A stretch of DNA of 64,000 bases, taken from contig NC_092587.1 of the NCBI RefSeq assembly GCF_047663525.1, positions 199,648,501 to 199,712,500 of the forward strand, written 5' to 3'. The translations under genes were made by a program, and so were the position numbers. The stretch comes from Anas platyrhynchos (taxonomy: Eukaryota; Chordata; Aves; Anseriformes; Anatidae). Positions 19,927 through 31,142 of this stretch are shown piece by piece; the stretch's first letter is position 1; every line of letters starts with the position of its first letter. The notes beneath the pieces are model-generated. The model worked only from the letters and a program-made list of their open reading frames with translations, did no database searches and was not told the origin of the DNA.

Positions 19927-21773
19927 ATGGGCTCCAACCACCTCCTACGATACATGGGAGTCAGTATCATCATTTTGGTCAGCTATGGGTCTGCGCATCC
20001 CCATCAGCCTTTTAAATGGAGCTTGATCAGATGGAAGGATCAATTCGTCATCCAGCAAACAACGACAGCAGGTGCTCCCAGTTTCTGCATCACATTATGT
20101 GACCTGGTGTCAGTGCAGCCATGCTTTAACTGATCAGGATTTTATTTCTGCCCAAGTTCTAACCCAGGAAAGGGGTACTGTAATTACCCGAACATGTATT
20201 ATTGTGCATACTGGGGGTGTGAAACCATTGCTATGGACTGGACACTCGGGGCTGGTCGGAATAAATTCTTACAAGTGGGATATGGGCCGCAAGGTTGTAA
20301 CCAACAAGCACGTCCCCGTTACAGGTGGTGAGGGCATGGTATAGGGTATACAGGAACCTTTCATGGAAATAAAGAAATTTGCAAGGTTCTATATATAAAT
20401 ATAACAAACTTGGATGATACTAGCTGGGTACTAGGAAAAATGTGAGGTGTCAGATTTTACAAACACAGAACAGATAGGGGAGGACTCATACTAATAAAAA
20501 GGAGGATGCCGATAGGCCCCAGGCAGTAGGACCAAATGAGGTATTGTCAGAAAATGTCCAGGGAATCCAGCCTGCGGAAAATACTACACTTCCAACCCTC
20601 GGCAGCCCTACGAGCTCAGGTAAAGCCGAGAATGATAACATAGCTGAGAATAACATATGGGGGGGTCATGAATGCCAGCTACCAATTATTAAACAAAACA
20701 AACCCAAATGTAACAAAACACTGTTGATTATGCTTTAGTATAAGGCCTTCATATTATGATGCTATCGGGAATCCTGGGGAGCCCACCCGCACAAACGAGA
20801 ACAACCCTCTACAATGCAGTTGGGGAAAAGACATAAGGGTAACACTAACACAAGTCACTGGAGGTGGTAGGTGTGTGTGCACGGTTCCTAGTGGGAAGTG
20901 TCACCTATGTAATATCATGGAGAATGGAAAACAATCAGCCGAGTGGTTAATCCCAGCCAACAACGCTAGGTGGGTTTGTTTGTGAGTGGGCATAACTCCT
21001 TGTCTATCACTAAAACTCTTTAATGTGTCTCGTGATTTCTGTATATAGGTGATAATTATACCAAGGATTCTATACCACCCTGAGGATTATATGTACACCC
21101 AGACACAGTGGAAAGTCATCATCTGGAAAGATGGGAACCATTCACGGCTCTAACTTTGGCCACCCTAATAATCCTGGGAGGAGCTGGAGTGGGGACCAGG
21201 GTAGCCTCATTGGTTAAACAAAATCAAGAATTTACTTCCTTATGCATTGCTGTGGACGAGGACCTGACCCAAATTGAACAATCCATCTCGGCCCTGGAAA
21301 ATCTATCAGGTCGCTTTCAGAGGTAGTGTTACAAAATCGTAGGGGATTAAATTTGGTATTTTTTACAACAGGGCGGGCTGTGTGCAGCCCTGAAAGAGGA
21401 ATGCTGTGTGTATGCTGATCACACTGGAGAGGTAAGAGATACAATGGCAAGACCCAGGGAAGGGCTGAAAAAAAAAAGGAAACGGGAGAATGAAGCCCGA
21501 CAGAACTGGTATGAATCTTGGTTTAATTATTCACCTTGGCTTACTACTTTATTATCAACAATAACAGGACCTTTGTTGTTCTTAATAATAGCACTAACTT
21601 TTGGACCATGTATTTTTAATAAATTGATTGCGATTGTAAAGGGATATTTAGAAGCGGCACATATAATGCTCATACATGCCAGATACGAGCCAATAAGTAC
21701 CAACGAAGGAATCGAGGAAACATTAGTTCTTAGTAGCCAGGCATTGCCGAGATTCAATGAACAAAATGAGTAA
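19927..21773 (+). pseudogene. env of the gamma-like ERV, broken
   Basis: It starts at 19927 with a signal-like hydrophobic stretch (YMGVSIIILVSYGSAH). Surface-subunit sequence with clustered cysteines (about 20090-20340) is interrupted by stops. The TM subunit occupies 21108-21773: a hydrophobic fusion-like stretch (LATLIILGGAGVGT), an LQNRRGL immunosuppressive-type block around 21330, a cysteine cluster (ECCVYADH at about 21400), a membrane anchor ([16 protein letters not shown]) and a cytoplasmic tail. There are frameshifts between the fusion region and the LQNRRGL block and again before the cysteine cluster. The order is that of a gammaretrovirus-type TM. Confidence 0.82.
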
Positions 21774-22421
21774 CTAAAAGAAAAAGGAGGGATTGTAATA
21801 CACAATAAATGTTTGTTCATTGTCTTTTGTATTATAAAAACAAGGAGTTCTGTTTGAGGAACGGGAGTTGTGAAAACTCCCTGCTGAAGTAAGGAGCTGT
21901 ATAATGCTTGGCTAGACACTATGAAAATTCTTTTGCTTAATGTAACAAAAAAAGAGACACCCCCCCCACCCCCTTCTCTCATTCTGCATCTCAGTTGTCT
22001 CTTTTGTTTAAAGACACTGCTGCAAAGCTCATGTAACCATCTCCTGATAAGTTGTTAAACTAGTGTATCAACGTCCTGCCTTCCTGTCTCACGCTGGGCC
22101 AACATGACCAAATAAAAAAAGAAGTTGGACCACAACGCCGAGGAAGACTACGGCCTTCATCTTCACGACCACCAGAGGGACAGAGACGACCCCCTAGCAA
22201 CAGCGTGCGCAGTCGCAGAATATACCAGGATGTGCCGCGTAATCCCGGAATTACCAAGATATAAAAAGGGACCCTGGCGGGGGTGAGGTGCGCGCCGTTG
22301 GCGGAGCTGAGACTCCCCGGCCACCCAGCGCTGTTTTGCTTGCTGTTGCTTACTCAATAAATTCCTTTCTATAATTAATGCAATGCTCTCTGAAAATTAA
22401 TTAAGGGGGCAACTTATAACA
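21774..22421 (+). repeat. Polypurine tract and 3' LTR of the gamma-like ERV
   Basis: AAAAGAAAAAGGAGGGAT directly precedes the LTR, which begins TGTAATACAC at 21794 and ends CTTATAACA at 22421. The promoter/R part (GAGACTCCCCGGCCACCCAG, GCGCTGTTTTGCTTG, AATAAATTCC) aligns with the 5' LTR, but U3 is largely different. A pyrimidine run (C-rich, 21961-21971) lies in U3. Confidence 0.85.
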
Positions 22422-22941
22422 GAAATAATCAGCTGTAAGTAGAAAATCAGCTGTGAATGTGCTGTTAGTTGCAATGTTCCCAGTCTTCTCACTCAGGTTT
22501 CAAGGCGTAGGCTGAGACATCCTTGTGCAGTAAGAGGATTGACAGCAACTTTCTAACAAGGATAATTAAGCTCGAAATGGATTTTATTTAGATGTAATTA
22601 TCAGTGCACACCTGTAAATCTGATTTGGGAATGGGCCTTCAAATGCAGAGTGCTTTTTTGGCCCCATCAAAGGAACCCAGTTTCCCTCCAGGGTATTGGA
22701 TTCTTCTGCCTAATGGGGCTGAAGAGCAGGACTTCTGAACTGCAGGGAAAAAAAAAAAAAAAAAAGAAAAAAAAAAACAACTTGTACCCTGAAACATCTC
22801 AGTGCAGAGAGGTTACAAGCACAAGAATTGTGGTTAGTCAGATTATCCCACAGATAAGAGCACAAGCAGTTTAAATAGTTCTTGGTTAATACATGCATGT
22901 AGTTCTTGGTTAATACATGGATGACAGTTTGAGGTGTGAGC
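22422..22941. other. Non-repetitive sequence between ERV and left arm
   Basis: No gene or known element is seen. An A-rich tract (22747-22775) could be the tail of a retrocopied transcript, but nothing recognisable precedes it. This is the unique flank outside the left arm of the inverted duplication. Confidence 0.5.
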
Positions 22942-24439
22942 ATCCTTGCTGTGACTGCTACCTCATGCCCTGCCACTATATTCTACCCCAGCTTCAGCAC
23001 AAATACAGTATTCTGTGGTTATTAAAGCCATGGATTTCTAAAGCCTGTCTTGGGAGGTAGCAAGTTTCAGTGATGGCTGTTTAATGGCTGTAACATCCTT
23101 TGTTTCAGAAAACTGAAACTATCTCCAATCCTCACAAAAAAGAGAAAAAAGAAAAAAAAAAAAAGAGTAAAAAAAAGTAAAGAAGAAACCAGCCTGCAAC
23201 TCTGGCAGAGTGTTTGTGAGACCGCGCTGAGGACTGAACATCAGACAAGCGGCTGGAAGACCTGAGGAGGTAGTGGCAATATTTTACACCGTGCAAAGTG
23301 TTTGCGAAGCCCAGTTCCACAGATGTGCTGTGGTTCACTGAATTTCATTGAACTACTCTCCTAGTTTTCTGGCATAGAATATACTGTTAGTTCACTGCAA
23401 CAGCATAAAAAACAAACCGAAACAAAAAAAATAAAAAAATAAAATAATAAAAAAACCCCACACTGTCAGACTTCTGTTCCTGTCCAGGTAGTAGTTAACA
23501 GTTTTACAAACTGTAGCATTTGAGAGAAAACTGCAGCCATGTCATGGGACCTCAGTCAGATGCAGCAACATGGTCCTGAAGCAGTGTCTGGGGCAAGTAC
23601 TTGCTGAACTGCGGGGACAGGTGCCAGGCCCCTCACTTTCCACCTTCAAGCCATTCCTAAATAAGCCCTGAAGCTATTCCTTTGTGAGGTGCCAGATAAA
23701 CTGCAGCGGTGGGCCCCCGACTCTAAATCAAGGCTGAGGATGTCACTAGGTTACAGGGCATGTTGTGGTTAGAAATAGCAATCCTGACATCCCTGCCTAA
23801 AAAAACATTTAATGGCTTTACATATAATACAGTTTTTTTTCTCTTATCTGCATGCTATTGTGAAGTTATTTTCCTCTGGAGCTCCCACCATGCATTAACA
23901 TTTTGGCTGTCTCTGTTCCAATAAATCTTTGTATGATAGACGGTAATTTGCTAGTGCTTGAATCCTCATCTGTCTTCTTAGCTACCTAAGGAACAATCTC
24001 TGCAAGTTTTGAAGTTACTGGAAAAAAATCAAATTGTATTTGTGTGCATACACAAGAGACTGGGGGAGAGGCATGCAACAGAACAACCTAAGCCTTGTTA
24101 CAAAGAGGAGAAAAACAGTCTCCAGAGCCCTGCTCAAGGTGTAGGGGGGTGATGGTGGTAGGAAGCTGTAGTAGATAAAATTTCATACATCACTGCTGGA
24201 GCTATTCTCATGTAGGAACAGTGCAAAAGATGAACACAGGTCTTTCAGCGAACTTCAGAAATAGTTATAGCTCATACTAGGATGGATTTGTATATGCAAC
24301 AGTTACAAGAGACAAGTCACTGCCTGAAGTTCTTGCTGCTGGCTCCTGTGCCTATGTCACTAGCACAACAGAAAAAACAGCCTCATGTCTCAACACAACA
24401 GCACTGTGCTCATTATAGACCCCACATTTTTACAATCTG

Positions 24440-25707
24440 GTAATCTGTATTAAAGTCTCTCAGACAGCAAATATAAGAGATTAATTTTATTTTCATAAAT
24501 GTAGATGGTAAATACATAATGTCATGCACAGAATACAAGAACTTGCAGGATAGCAGCAAGTTCAATTGCAAACAGAACCGCAATACAAAAGTTGCCACTA
24601 TACCAGCACTATAAACTCTGTACCCCATAAAGGGCTTACTCTGATAAAGTTTAGTCCAGCAAGGGCTTTTTTATTTTTTATTATTACTATTAAAAGAAAT
24701 CTACCTAAGCATAGGCATTTGTACTCAAGATGTGACTGCTTCAGGGAAGGCATCCACCCTTTACATCCCATCTCTGGAACTACAGCTGTGAAGGCCTTGC
24801 AGAAAGCAGAGGAGGGATCATCACCACCTGAAGGTTGAGCCTGCCTCACAGCATTACGGACCACTCCAGAGGAGCATGGAGATGGGAGCAGGACAACCAG
24901 AGCCACAACGGCACTACCTGAGGTGCTGAGTTTCTGTGCCACAAGCCTGATCTGATATCCAGAAAACACACAACTTTTTATTGGAAATACTTGGTACTCC
25001 TTGAAGGGAGGAGTTAAGAGCACTTGTCAGCCCCTGGGCTGTATGCAGTTGGTGAGAACAGAGGCATTTCCCCTCAGAAAGAGGAGGACAGAAATTATCC
25101 CACTGGAGAACTGGCCACTGGGGTTACAGAGATTGTAAGAGATATTAAAAATAACTACATCTGTAGATACATTTTCATTTTACATGAGATTTTAACTGTA
25201 TGTAAACCATTTTTCAAGAAGAACAAAGATTCTTTAGTACAGGCCTTGGAGTGTGTTTATATATATATAAATATATATATATATATTTATATTTAATTAT
25301 GAAAATAGAAAACCAAAGGGCCAAGCTTCAACCCATCACAAAAAACAAGCACAGACTAAAGTAGTATCTCTAGTTTGAGTGGAGCTGAGAGCACTGGAAG
25401 TGTTCTAAAATACAACAGACTTGATTCTAAAACCTATTAGGAAACACTTGCTGATTTTATATAGGGAATCTTTTGAAATAAATACATTATTCAATAGGGG
25501 ACAATGAAATATTACTATTATTTGCCTACTCCGCACTCAATTATTTTGATCTTTAGTGTTACAAAGTCAGAAAACACTTCAGTGCACACTAAGAGTATCA
25601 AAACAAAAAGGTACCAAAGTTATCTTAGCTCAACTGTGATCATCTACTTGATGTTGCTTGGGTGGCCTTTTCTCCAGCTGTATTTGATGCACTCGTTCCA
25701 TTCAGAT
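24440..25707 (-). other. 3'UTR of the truncated CCDC90B copy
   Basis: This mirrors the 3'UTR of the complete gene. The AATAAA signal (reversed at 24486-24491) is retained. A TA microsatellite (25255-25290) differs in length from its partner, and about 125 bp present in the right arm is missing near 25360. Confidence 0.7.
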
Positions 25708-28700
25708 CTATTTCCAGAACCTGTAAAATCCCAGTGCTATTGCTAAGCAAGTGAATACTGAAGCTGTTAAAAAAAAAAAAAAAGTAGTAATCAGATGAAT
25801 GTTAAATCATATCACCTTTTAAATACAGGAAATTAACTGCAAACATATAGAAGGATATCTAAAGTACTGCTTCTGAAACTTCCTCTATTGTTACAGTAGT
25901 GAAAATGCTGGAAAACAATGACTTGTCTCAGGTGCAGCATCCTGCATGGTAGCACTGCCTAGGCAGTGAGACAGGAGATCAAACTACTCAGCAGCCTGCA
26001 GAACCATTTTTTCAGGAACACATCTGAGTCACGGTGGATAACAGAGCACAACAGACTACAGTGATTTTTACTGTTGTTGCCCATCTATCAGTAACTGTAT
26101 TACAGAATAGAAGGCTGTATCAAGTCTTTCATTAAACATGATTAAAAAGATTTTCCACTGAGCAAAACGACAACACGCATTTCACATGACACTAGGGTAT
26201 CATCTCTGAAGTCTGATGAGTTGTCTTCCAGATTTGTTGAACCAGTGTTTTCCCTCTGAACTTGTTCTCTTTTCCAAATGTAAGTAGGTTTCCCTCTGAA
26301 CTTGTTCTTACTTCCCAATATAATGTGTAACTGTCTTCTTATCCAGCTCAAATGAAATACAGATTTCATTGGTTACACATTGAAAACTCCATCACAAATC
26401 AGACTTAAATTTGTTCTGCTTTGTAGAGGAACTCTACAAAGTACTGCCACAGTGAAACTGTGTGGAAGTCGGAATGGGAGATGGAACTGCTCACTCTCAG
26501 GCTAATCCTCAAAGCTTGCTAACATTCTCAAGCAATCTCTGGAAAACTTTTGAAGCAACCCTGCCACATAAACTGTCAGACTAGACAGGGTATTTTGATT
26601 TCTTTCCCAATCTCTTTATTTATTTTAATGTCCATGGTCCTCCTAATCCCGGTTTGGGGCACAATCATACACCAACTGCAGCGTTTGTTGTGTTCTCACC
26701 TCTTCTGTGCTCTGTGTTCCATTTCTTTCAATCACGGCGGGGGGGAAGCCCCCACCAAATTCGAGTTATCAGCTGCTGCGCAGCTGACTTTTTGAATTCA
26801 CTTGGCGAGTAATCTTGAGTAAGTCTTGAAAAAAAACGTACACATCCAAAATACTCCACTGGCACTCACCTCCTTGCCTATCACATACCTGCCAGGTAAC
26901 GTATCGTATCCAGTTTATTTGATTCCATCAGTGTTTTTAAGGAAGCTATTTCAGTGTCAATTTTATTACTGATTTCTGAAATAACGCTGTTGGTACTTGA
27001 ATCCTGAAACATTAAGACAGGGCATATATTTGACAATGATCTCAAGCTTTGCAAAACCAAACAGGAATACCATACTACCAGCAAGAAGAAAGAGAAATTT
27101 CCAACCTATCAGTGAAGTAAAATATTTAATACCTAAGTGATCTTCGAAAACACAGAACAGCATTTAATACATTCCAGGAAGGATATTAAGGATGGAGATA
27201 GAAAAAGAGAAAAAAAATCTGTACGACCTAAGTTTTATCTCTGATTTGCCAAGTGCCTCCTAAAGGAGGCATTCTACAACGTGCAGATAGTACCCCTGAA
27301 TTTTTGCTGAACAAAGTTTTAAGAATTCACGAGCCATATCTGGGAAATGGATGAGATGCTGAAGATGGGAAACGTCCATCATCAGCCTCTTAGACTTCAG
27401 TGCCTTCCAGGAGGTTTTAAAGACTGCCAGCCCTTGAAACTTGCTTGGCTTGCTTGGCTGAACCATCCCACTGGCAGGGCTGACCAGCTCATCCCTTAGC
27501 ACTGGGGAGAGCAGCATGCTGGTGCATGCCCACCTGTAACAGCCTACACAAAGGCACTCTGGAAGGGAGGGAACAAGTCTCGTACGCCTTCTGCTTGGGT
27601 GATGTTTTGCACAAATCCCCCACACTGAAGCAATAATCACGTACAACATGCGTATGTGATACATGCTGACATTTTGTTTTACTACATTCAAGTATTTACT
27701 AAGCTTCTCAAAAGCTGTGTGTTCATGCAACATGTAATGTATAACTATCCTGCTCAATATAAAATGGCTTTTATTCACTACTTACTTTTTTATGGAACTC
27801 TGTAGTTGCCTCCATCAATTTCCTTTCTTGATCTGTAAACTGTGGATAAAAGATAAATTACAATTGTAGATAAAGATAAATTACAATTTATGTCATTACA
27901 AAATGACATAAAACTGGGCAGAGTATCTTCATTGACCAGCTTACCATATCTGTCACTCTGCTCCTCTCCAGGTTTATATCTAGCTTACTGTCAGCTCGGA
28001 TTTTACCGGTTTCATTCTGTAGAACAAAAAAAAAGATCAAGAAAATAACTATTTACTTCCCCCAGCATGAGTGTATAGCTACTTGCTGTTTACTCACCAT
28101 TAACTGCTGTTTAACTTGATCTAATTCAATTTTCATTTTCTAGATGAAGAGGAAAAAAAGTTTTTAGTAAAGTCAGAAAAATGCTGGCCGAGCCAATCAG
28201 TTCTGTGTTACTGCTGCACATAAGTGATTACTCTTCCACAATTTTTCTCCCAGCAGAGCAATTTGTTCCTAGCTACGCTACTTAGGCTATTTAATCTATA
28301 TCCTATAGATTATCTATATTCTGTGTGGTATATCTATACAGCCAGATGTGATCTGCTGGAAATTTTTCATAAAGCGAAGGAATCATTTTGTGAAGACATA
28401 CAATGAAGATCTTGTGATTCTCAGACTAAAGAGAGCAGAAAAACACTAAAATGCTGTCAGGCAAAACTGAAACATGTCTAAATCACCAGTTTAATTAAAT
28501 TGTTGCAAAGAAATGGCTGACTATTCTCCCTGGATTATGCCCTTAATGGTGACAAGGCTAATGGAATCACCCCTAAATAAAAATACAGAAGGTGATTATA
28601 AGATGTGAACATTTTTTTTTCCTTCCAGAGGAATTAAACAAGTTGTATGGAATTAAATATACTTTTATACGATCCCAGGAGTTGCAACATATAAACATTT

Positions 28701-29977
28701 CAACTCCTGGTAAAACCATCCATAATTACTTCTACGTAAATATTTTGCACCACAGAAATGTACAACAGATATAATCCAATTTAATTAAACAGTTAAATTG
28801 CAGTTCATTTAGTGTAATTAAAAATGTTTATTTATTAGTACCTCATTCTCAGCTCTCAAGTTTGCAAATTCACTTTTTTCCAGAATAACCATATCTTTTC
28901 GAATGGAGTCCAAATGTGCCATTATCTGCTGTAAAGTTATTTCCTTAGAAACAACAACAAAAAGTCAATGATTAAGTTTCACGCTTTCCAATAAGAAAAG
29001 ATTTCATGTTTAAACTTACGGAATTAGCTACAGCAAAGCATTAAAACATGAAGAGTCTCCAACAGGAAAGTGACAGAATCATAGAATTTCATAGCTGCAA
29101 CTGTTTTTTGACAGACTTGAGAAAAGCAGACAGTGTTTTTTCCAGTTGCTTTTATGTTAACTCTGAATTTAAGCAAAAAAGCCAGAGGTATCTAGTCTAA
29201 GCATTTATGAAGTGAAACAAAAAAAATTCAGATTTGTCCTTCCATTTTCAATGAACGTTCAGTAGCCTATCAAACAAGTTGGCAGTTTGAATCCAGCTCC
29301 TAACTAAGCACTTACGGGCATCCACAGCTTCTCTGTCAGGGCAGCCTGTTACACAGCCTCCCCACCCTCTGAATGAAGAATTTCCTCCTTATATCTAATC
29401 TAAACCTACCCTCTTGTAGTTTTTAAAGCCATTCCCCCTTGTCCTATCACTGCAACTCCTGACAAAGATTCCCTCCCCAGCTTTCCTGCAGGACACTGTA
29501 GGTACTGGCAGGCTGCTGTAAGGTCTTCCTGGAGCCTTCTCTTCTCCAGGCTGAACAACCCCAACTCCCTCAGCCTGTCTTCACAGGAGAGGTGCTACAG
29601 CCCTCTCATCATCCATGTAGTTCTCTAGATTTGCTCTAATAATTCCATATCCTTCCCGGACCCCAGAGCTGAAGGCAGGGCTCCAGGTGGGGTCTCATGA
29701 GAGCACAGCAGAGGTGGACAGAGGGTATTCGTAGCATCACCTTGAGACCTAGCTCAGTAAGGTATTTGTAGTACTAAAGAGAGTTGCACTTGTCCTTCAA
29801 ATATGCAAGCATGTGCCATTGTGCTTATACAGTGCTGAGTATTTATTTATACACACCATAAATAAGTTCTTACCTGCTGAGCCTGGGTAACCATATCCTT
29901 ATAGACTGTGTCTAAACTGACATTTGACAGGGTGATTAACGCTGATACGATGGTCTCTGCTTGTTCTTTTGCAAAGC
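25708..29977 (-). pseudogene. CCDC90B: Second, 5'-truncated CCDC90B copy (exons 3-9)
   Basis: Coding exons on the - strand, in transcript order, are 29874-29977, 28842-28943, 28098-28139, 27945-28016, 27786-27839, 26889-27003 and 25708-25763 (with stop). Every AG acceptor and GT donor is present, introns are retained, and the frame is unbroken. Against the complete copy I find only two coding differences in 545 nt, both silent (Phe codons in exons 3 and 7). Exons 1 and 2 and the promoter are missing, since the duplication begins inside intron 2 and abuts ERV sequence at 31191. It is not a retrocopy. Without a new promoter it should be silent, but a transcript entering from the right could be spliced into exon 3. 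Calling it a pseudogene rests on the missing 5' end only. Confidence 0.93.
29072..29750 (-). mobile_element. CR1 fragment in intron 3 of the left CCDC90B copy
   Basis: CR1 3' part on the - strand, with CATAGAAT-type octamers at 29074-29090 and the [13 protein letters not shown]-coding run reversed around 29540. It has an equivalent at 43022-43697, so it inserted before the inverted duplication. Confidence 0.85.
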
Positions 29978-31094
29978 CTGAAAAACAGGTGAAGGATGAG
30001 AAATTAAGGTAACATTAGAAAGCTGGGTGACGAATAGGGCAAGAGGTCCATAAGAAATCGGGACACTCAAGTGCTGTACTTAGCTACAGTAGCAAATGGG
30101 AAGTCACACAGTCACTGAAAACTGATGGTGAAAGCTGGTCGGTGTGACATGTTACTACGTAAAAAACAGACAATGCTGCAAAAACCTGAAGATCATTAAC
30201 GTTCAATACACTGAAACAGTCTTTGCAAGCAGCTGATGGGTCTACCAAATTTCTGTACCGTGTTTAACTGCTCATGCATTATAAAAATAATTGAGCAAAA
30301 TTTTACCTTATTATAAACCTTTGCAAATTCTACTAAACCCAAACTCACCTTTGGCCATGCACCACGTATCCTACAGAATAATAAAATTAAAAGCTGAGTT
30401 TATATTCACCTGCATATATTCAAAGTTTCCTGTGCAGCTGTGAATACATGTAAAACTGATTTGAAAACTGCTGTATCCATTGACTTTACAATTCAGGCTA
30501 CAAGATGTGTGCTTTCTGAGGATAAAAATTACACTTTGTTGATAGCTCAGTGCAATTTTGAACTGTTTGAAGATGATGTATGGTAAAGAGTAGAAAAAAA
30601 AAGCTGCCATGTCAATTAAATCTGATTCAGTGCTGTGGGCTTGGACCCTAACAATCTATTTCCAGCAATCTCTTTGATGTGTTGTATTTCAGTTGCTCCA
30701 TTTCCCAGCTTGGGATCAATTAACTTTTCATTGAAATATGCTTTCAAGGCAAATTATTAAGAAAAACAACAGTGAACTCTTCTGAAGTACAGGACTCGAA
30801 CTGTAACACTGGCTTGTATTACTTGTATTACAAAAGCTCTCATGCTTTATGACATTTTTCTTCCACTAAGAGGTGTGGTTGCATTGCTTCAGTTTCTCTG
30901 AATTTTCAGGGTTGCTTAGGTTCTTGCTATTTCTTTTGTTTTTCCTCTATTCTTACTTGCTGCTTGGAAGTTTAGAAAATGTGAAGAAATTCACACGTGC
31001 AAGAGTTAAGACTCTGGAGCCTGAAAACTGCCTGCAGCAAGTCTGACAAACATTAAAAGCATCCCTTAGCTTTGTGATTTCTTTTACCTTTTTA

Positions 31095-31142
31095 AAGGTA
31101 AAAGAATTTTTTCACTTTTTTTTTTTTTTTTTTTTTTTTTTA
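31095..31142. repeat. Poly-T tract near the inner breakpoint
   Basis: A run of about 30 T lies between two copies of a TTTACCTTTTT motif, 50 bp from the inner junction. The right arm has the matching A tract at about 41632-41652, shorter. Confidence 0.8.

Larger units (their letters stand above)
15375..22421 (+). mobile_element. Gamma-like ERV, degenerate, LTR-gag-(pol deleted)-IN-env-LTR
   Basis: The order is 5' LTR, tRNA-His-type primer site, gag remnants, the end of protease, integrase interrupted by a solo ERVL LTR, env, polypurine tract and 3' LTR. RT and RNase H are absent, and so is the protease active site. The two LTRs differ in length (491 versus 628 bp) and in most of U3, and I find no flanking target duplication (GCTG on the left, GAAA on the right). 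The provirus is therefore either old and recombined or a chimera of two insertions. Its gag-region sequence near 17390-17640 closely matches 31191-31480. Confidence 0.85.

Noticed and set aside
25708-29977. Left CCDC90B copy as a processed pseudogene
   Set aside because: Introns, intronic CR1 and downstream flank are all retained, so it arose by DNA duplication.
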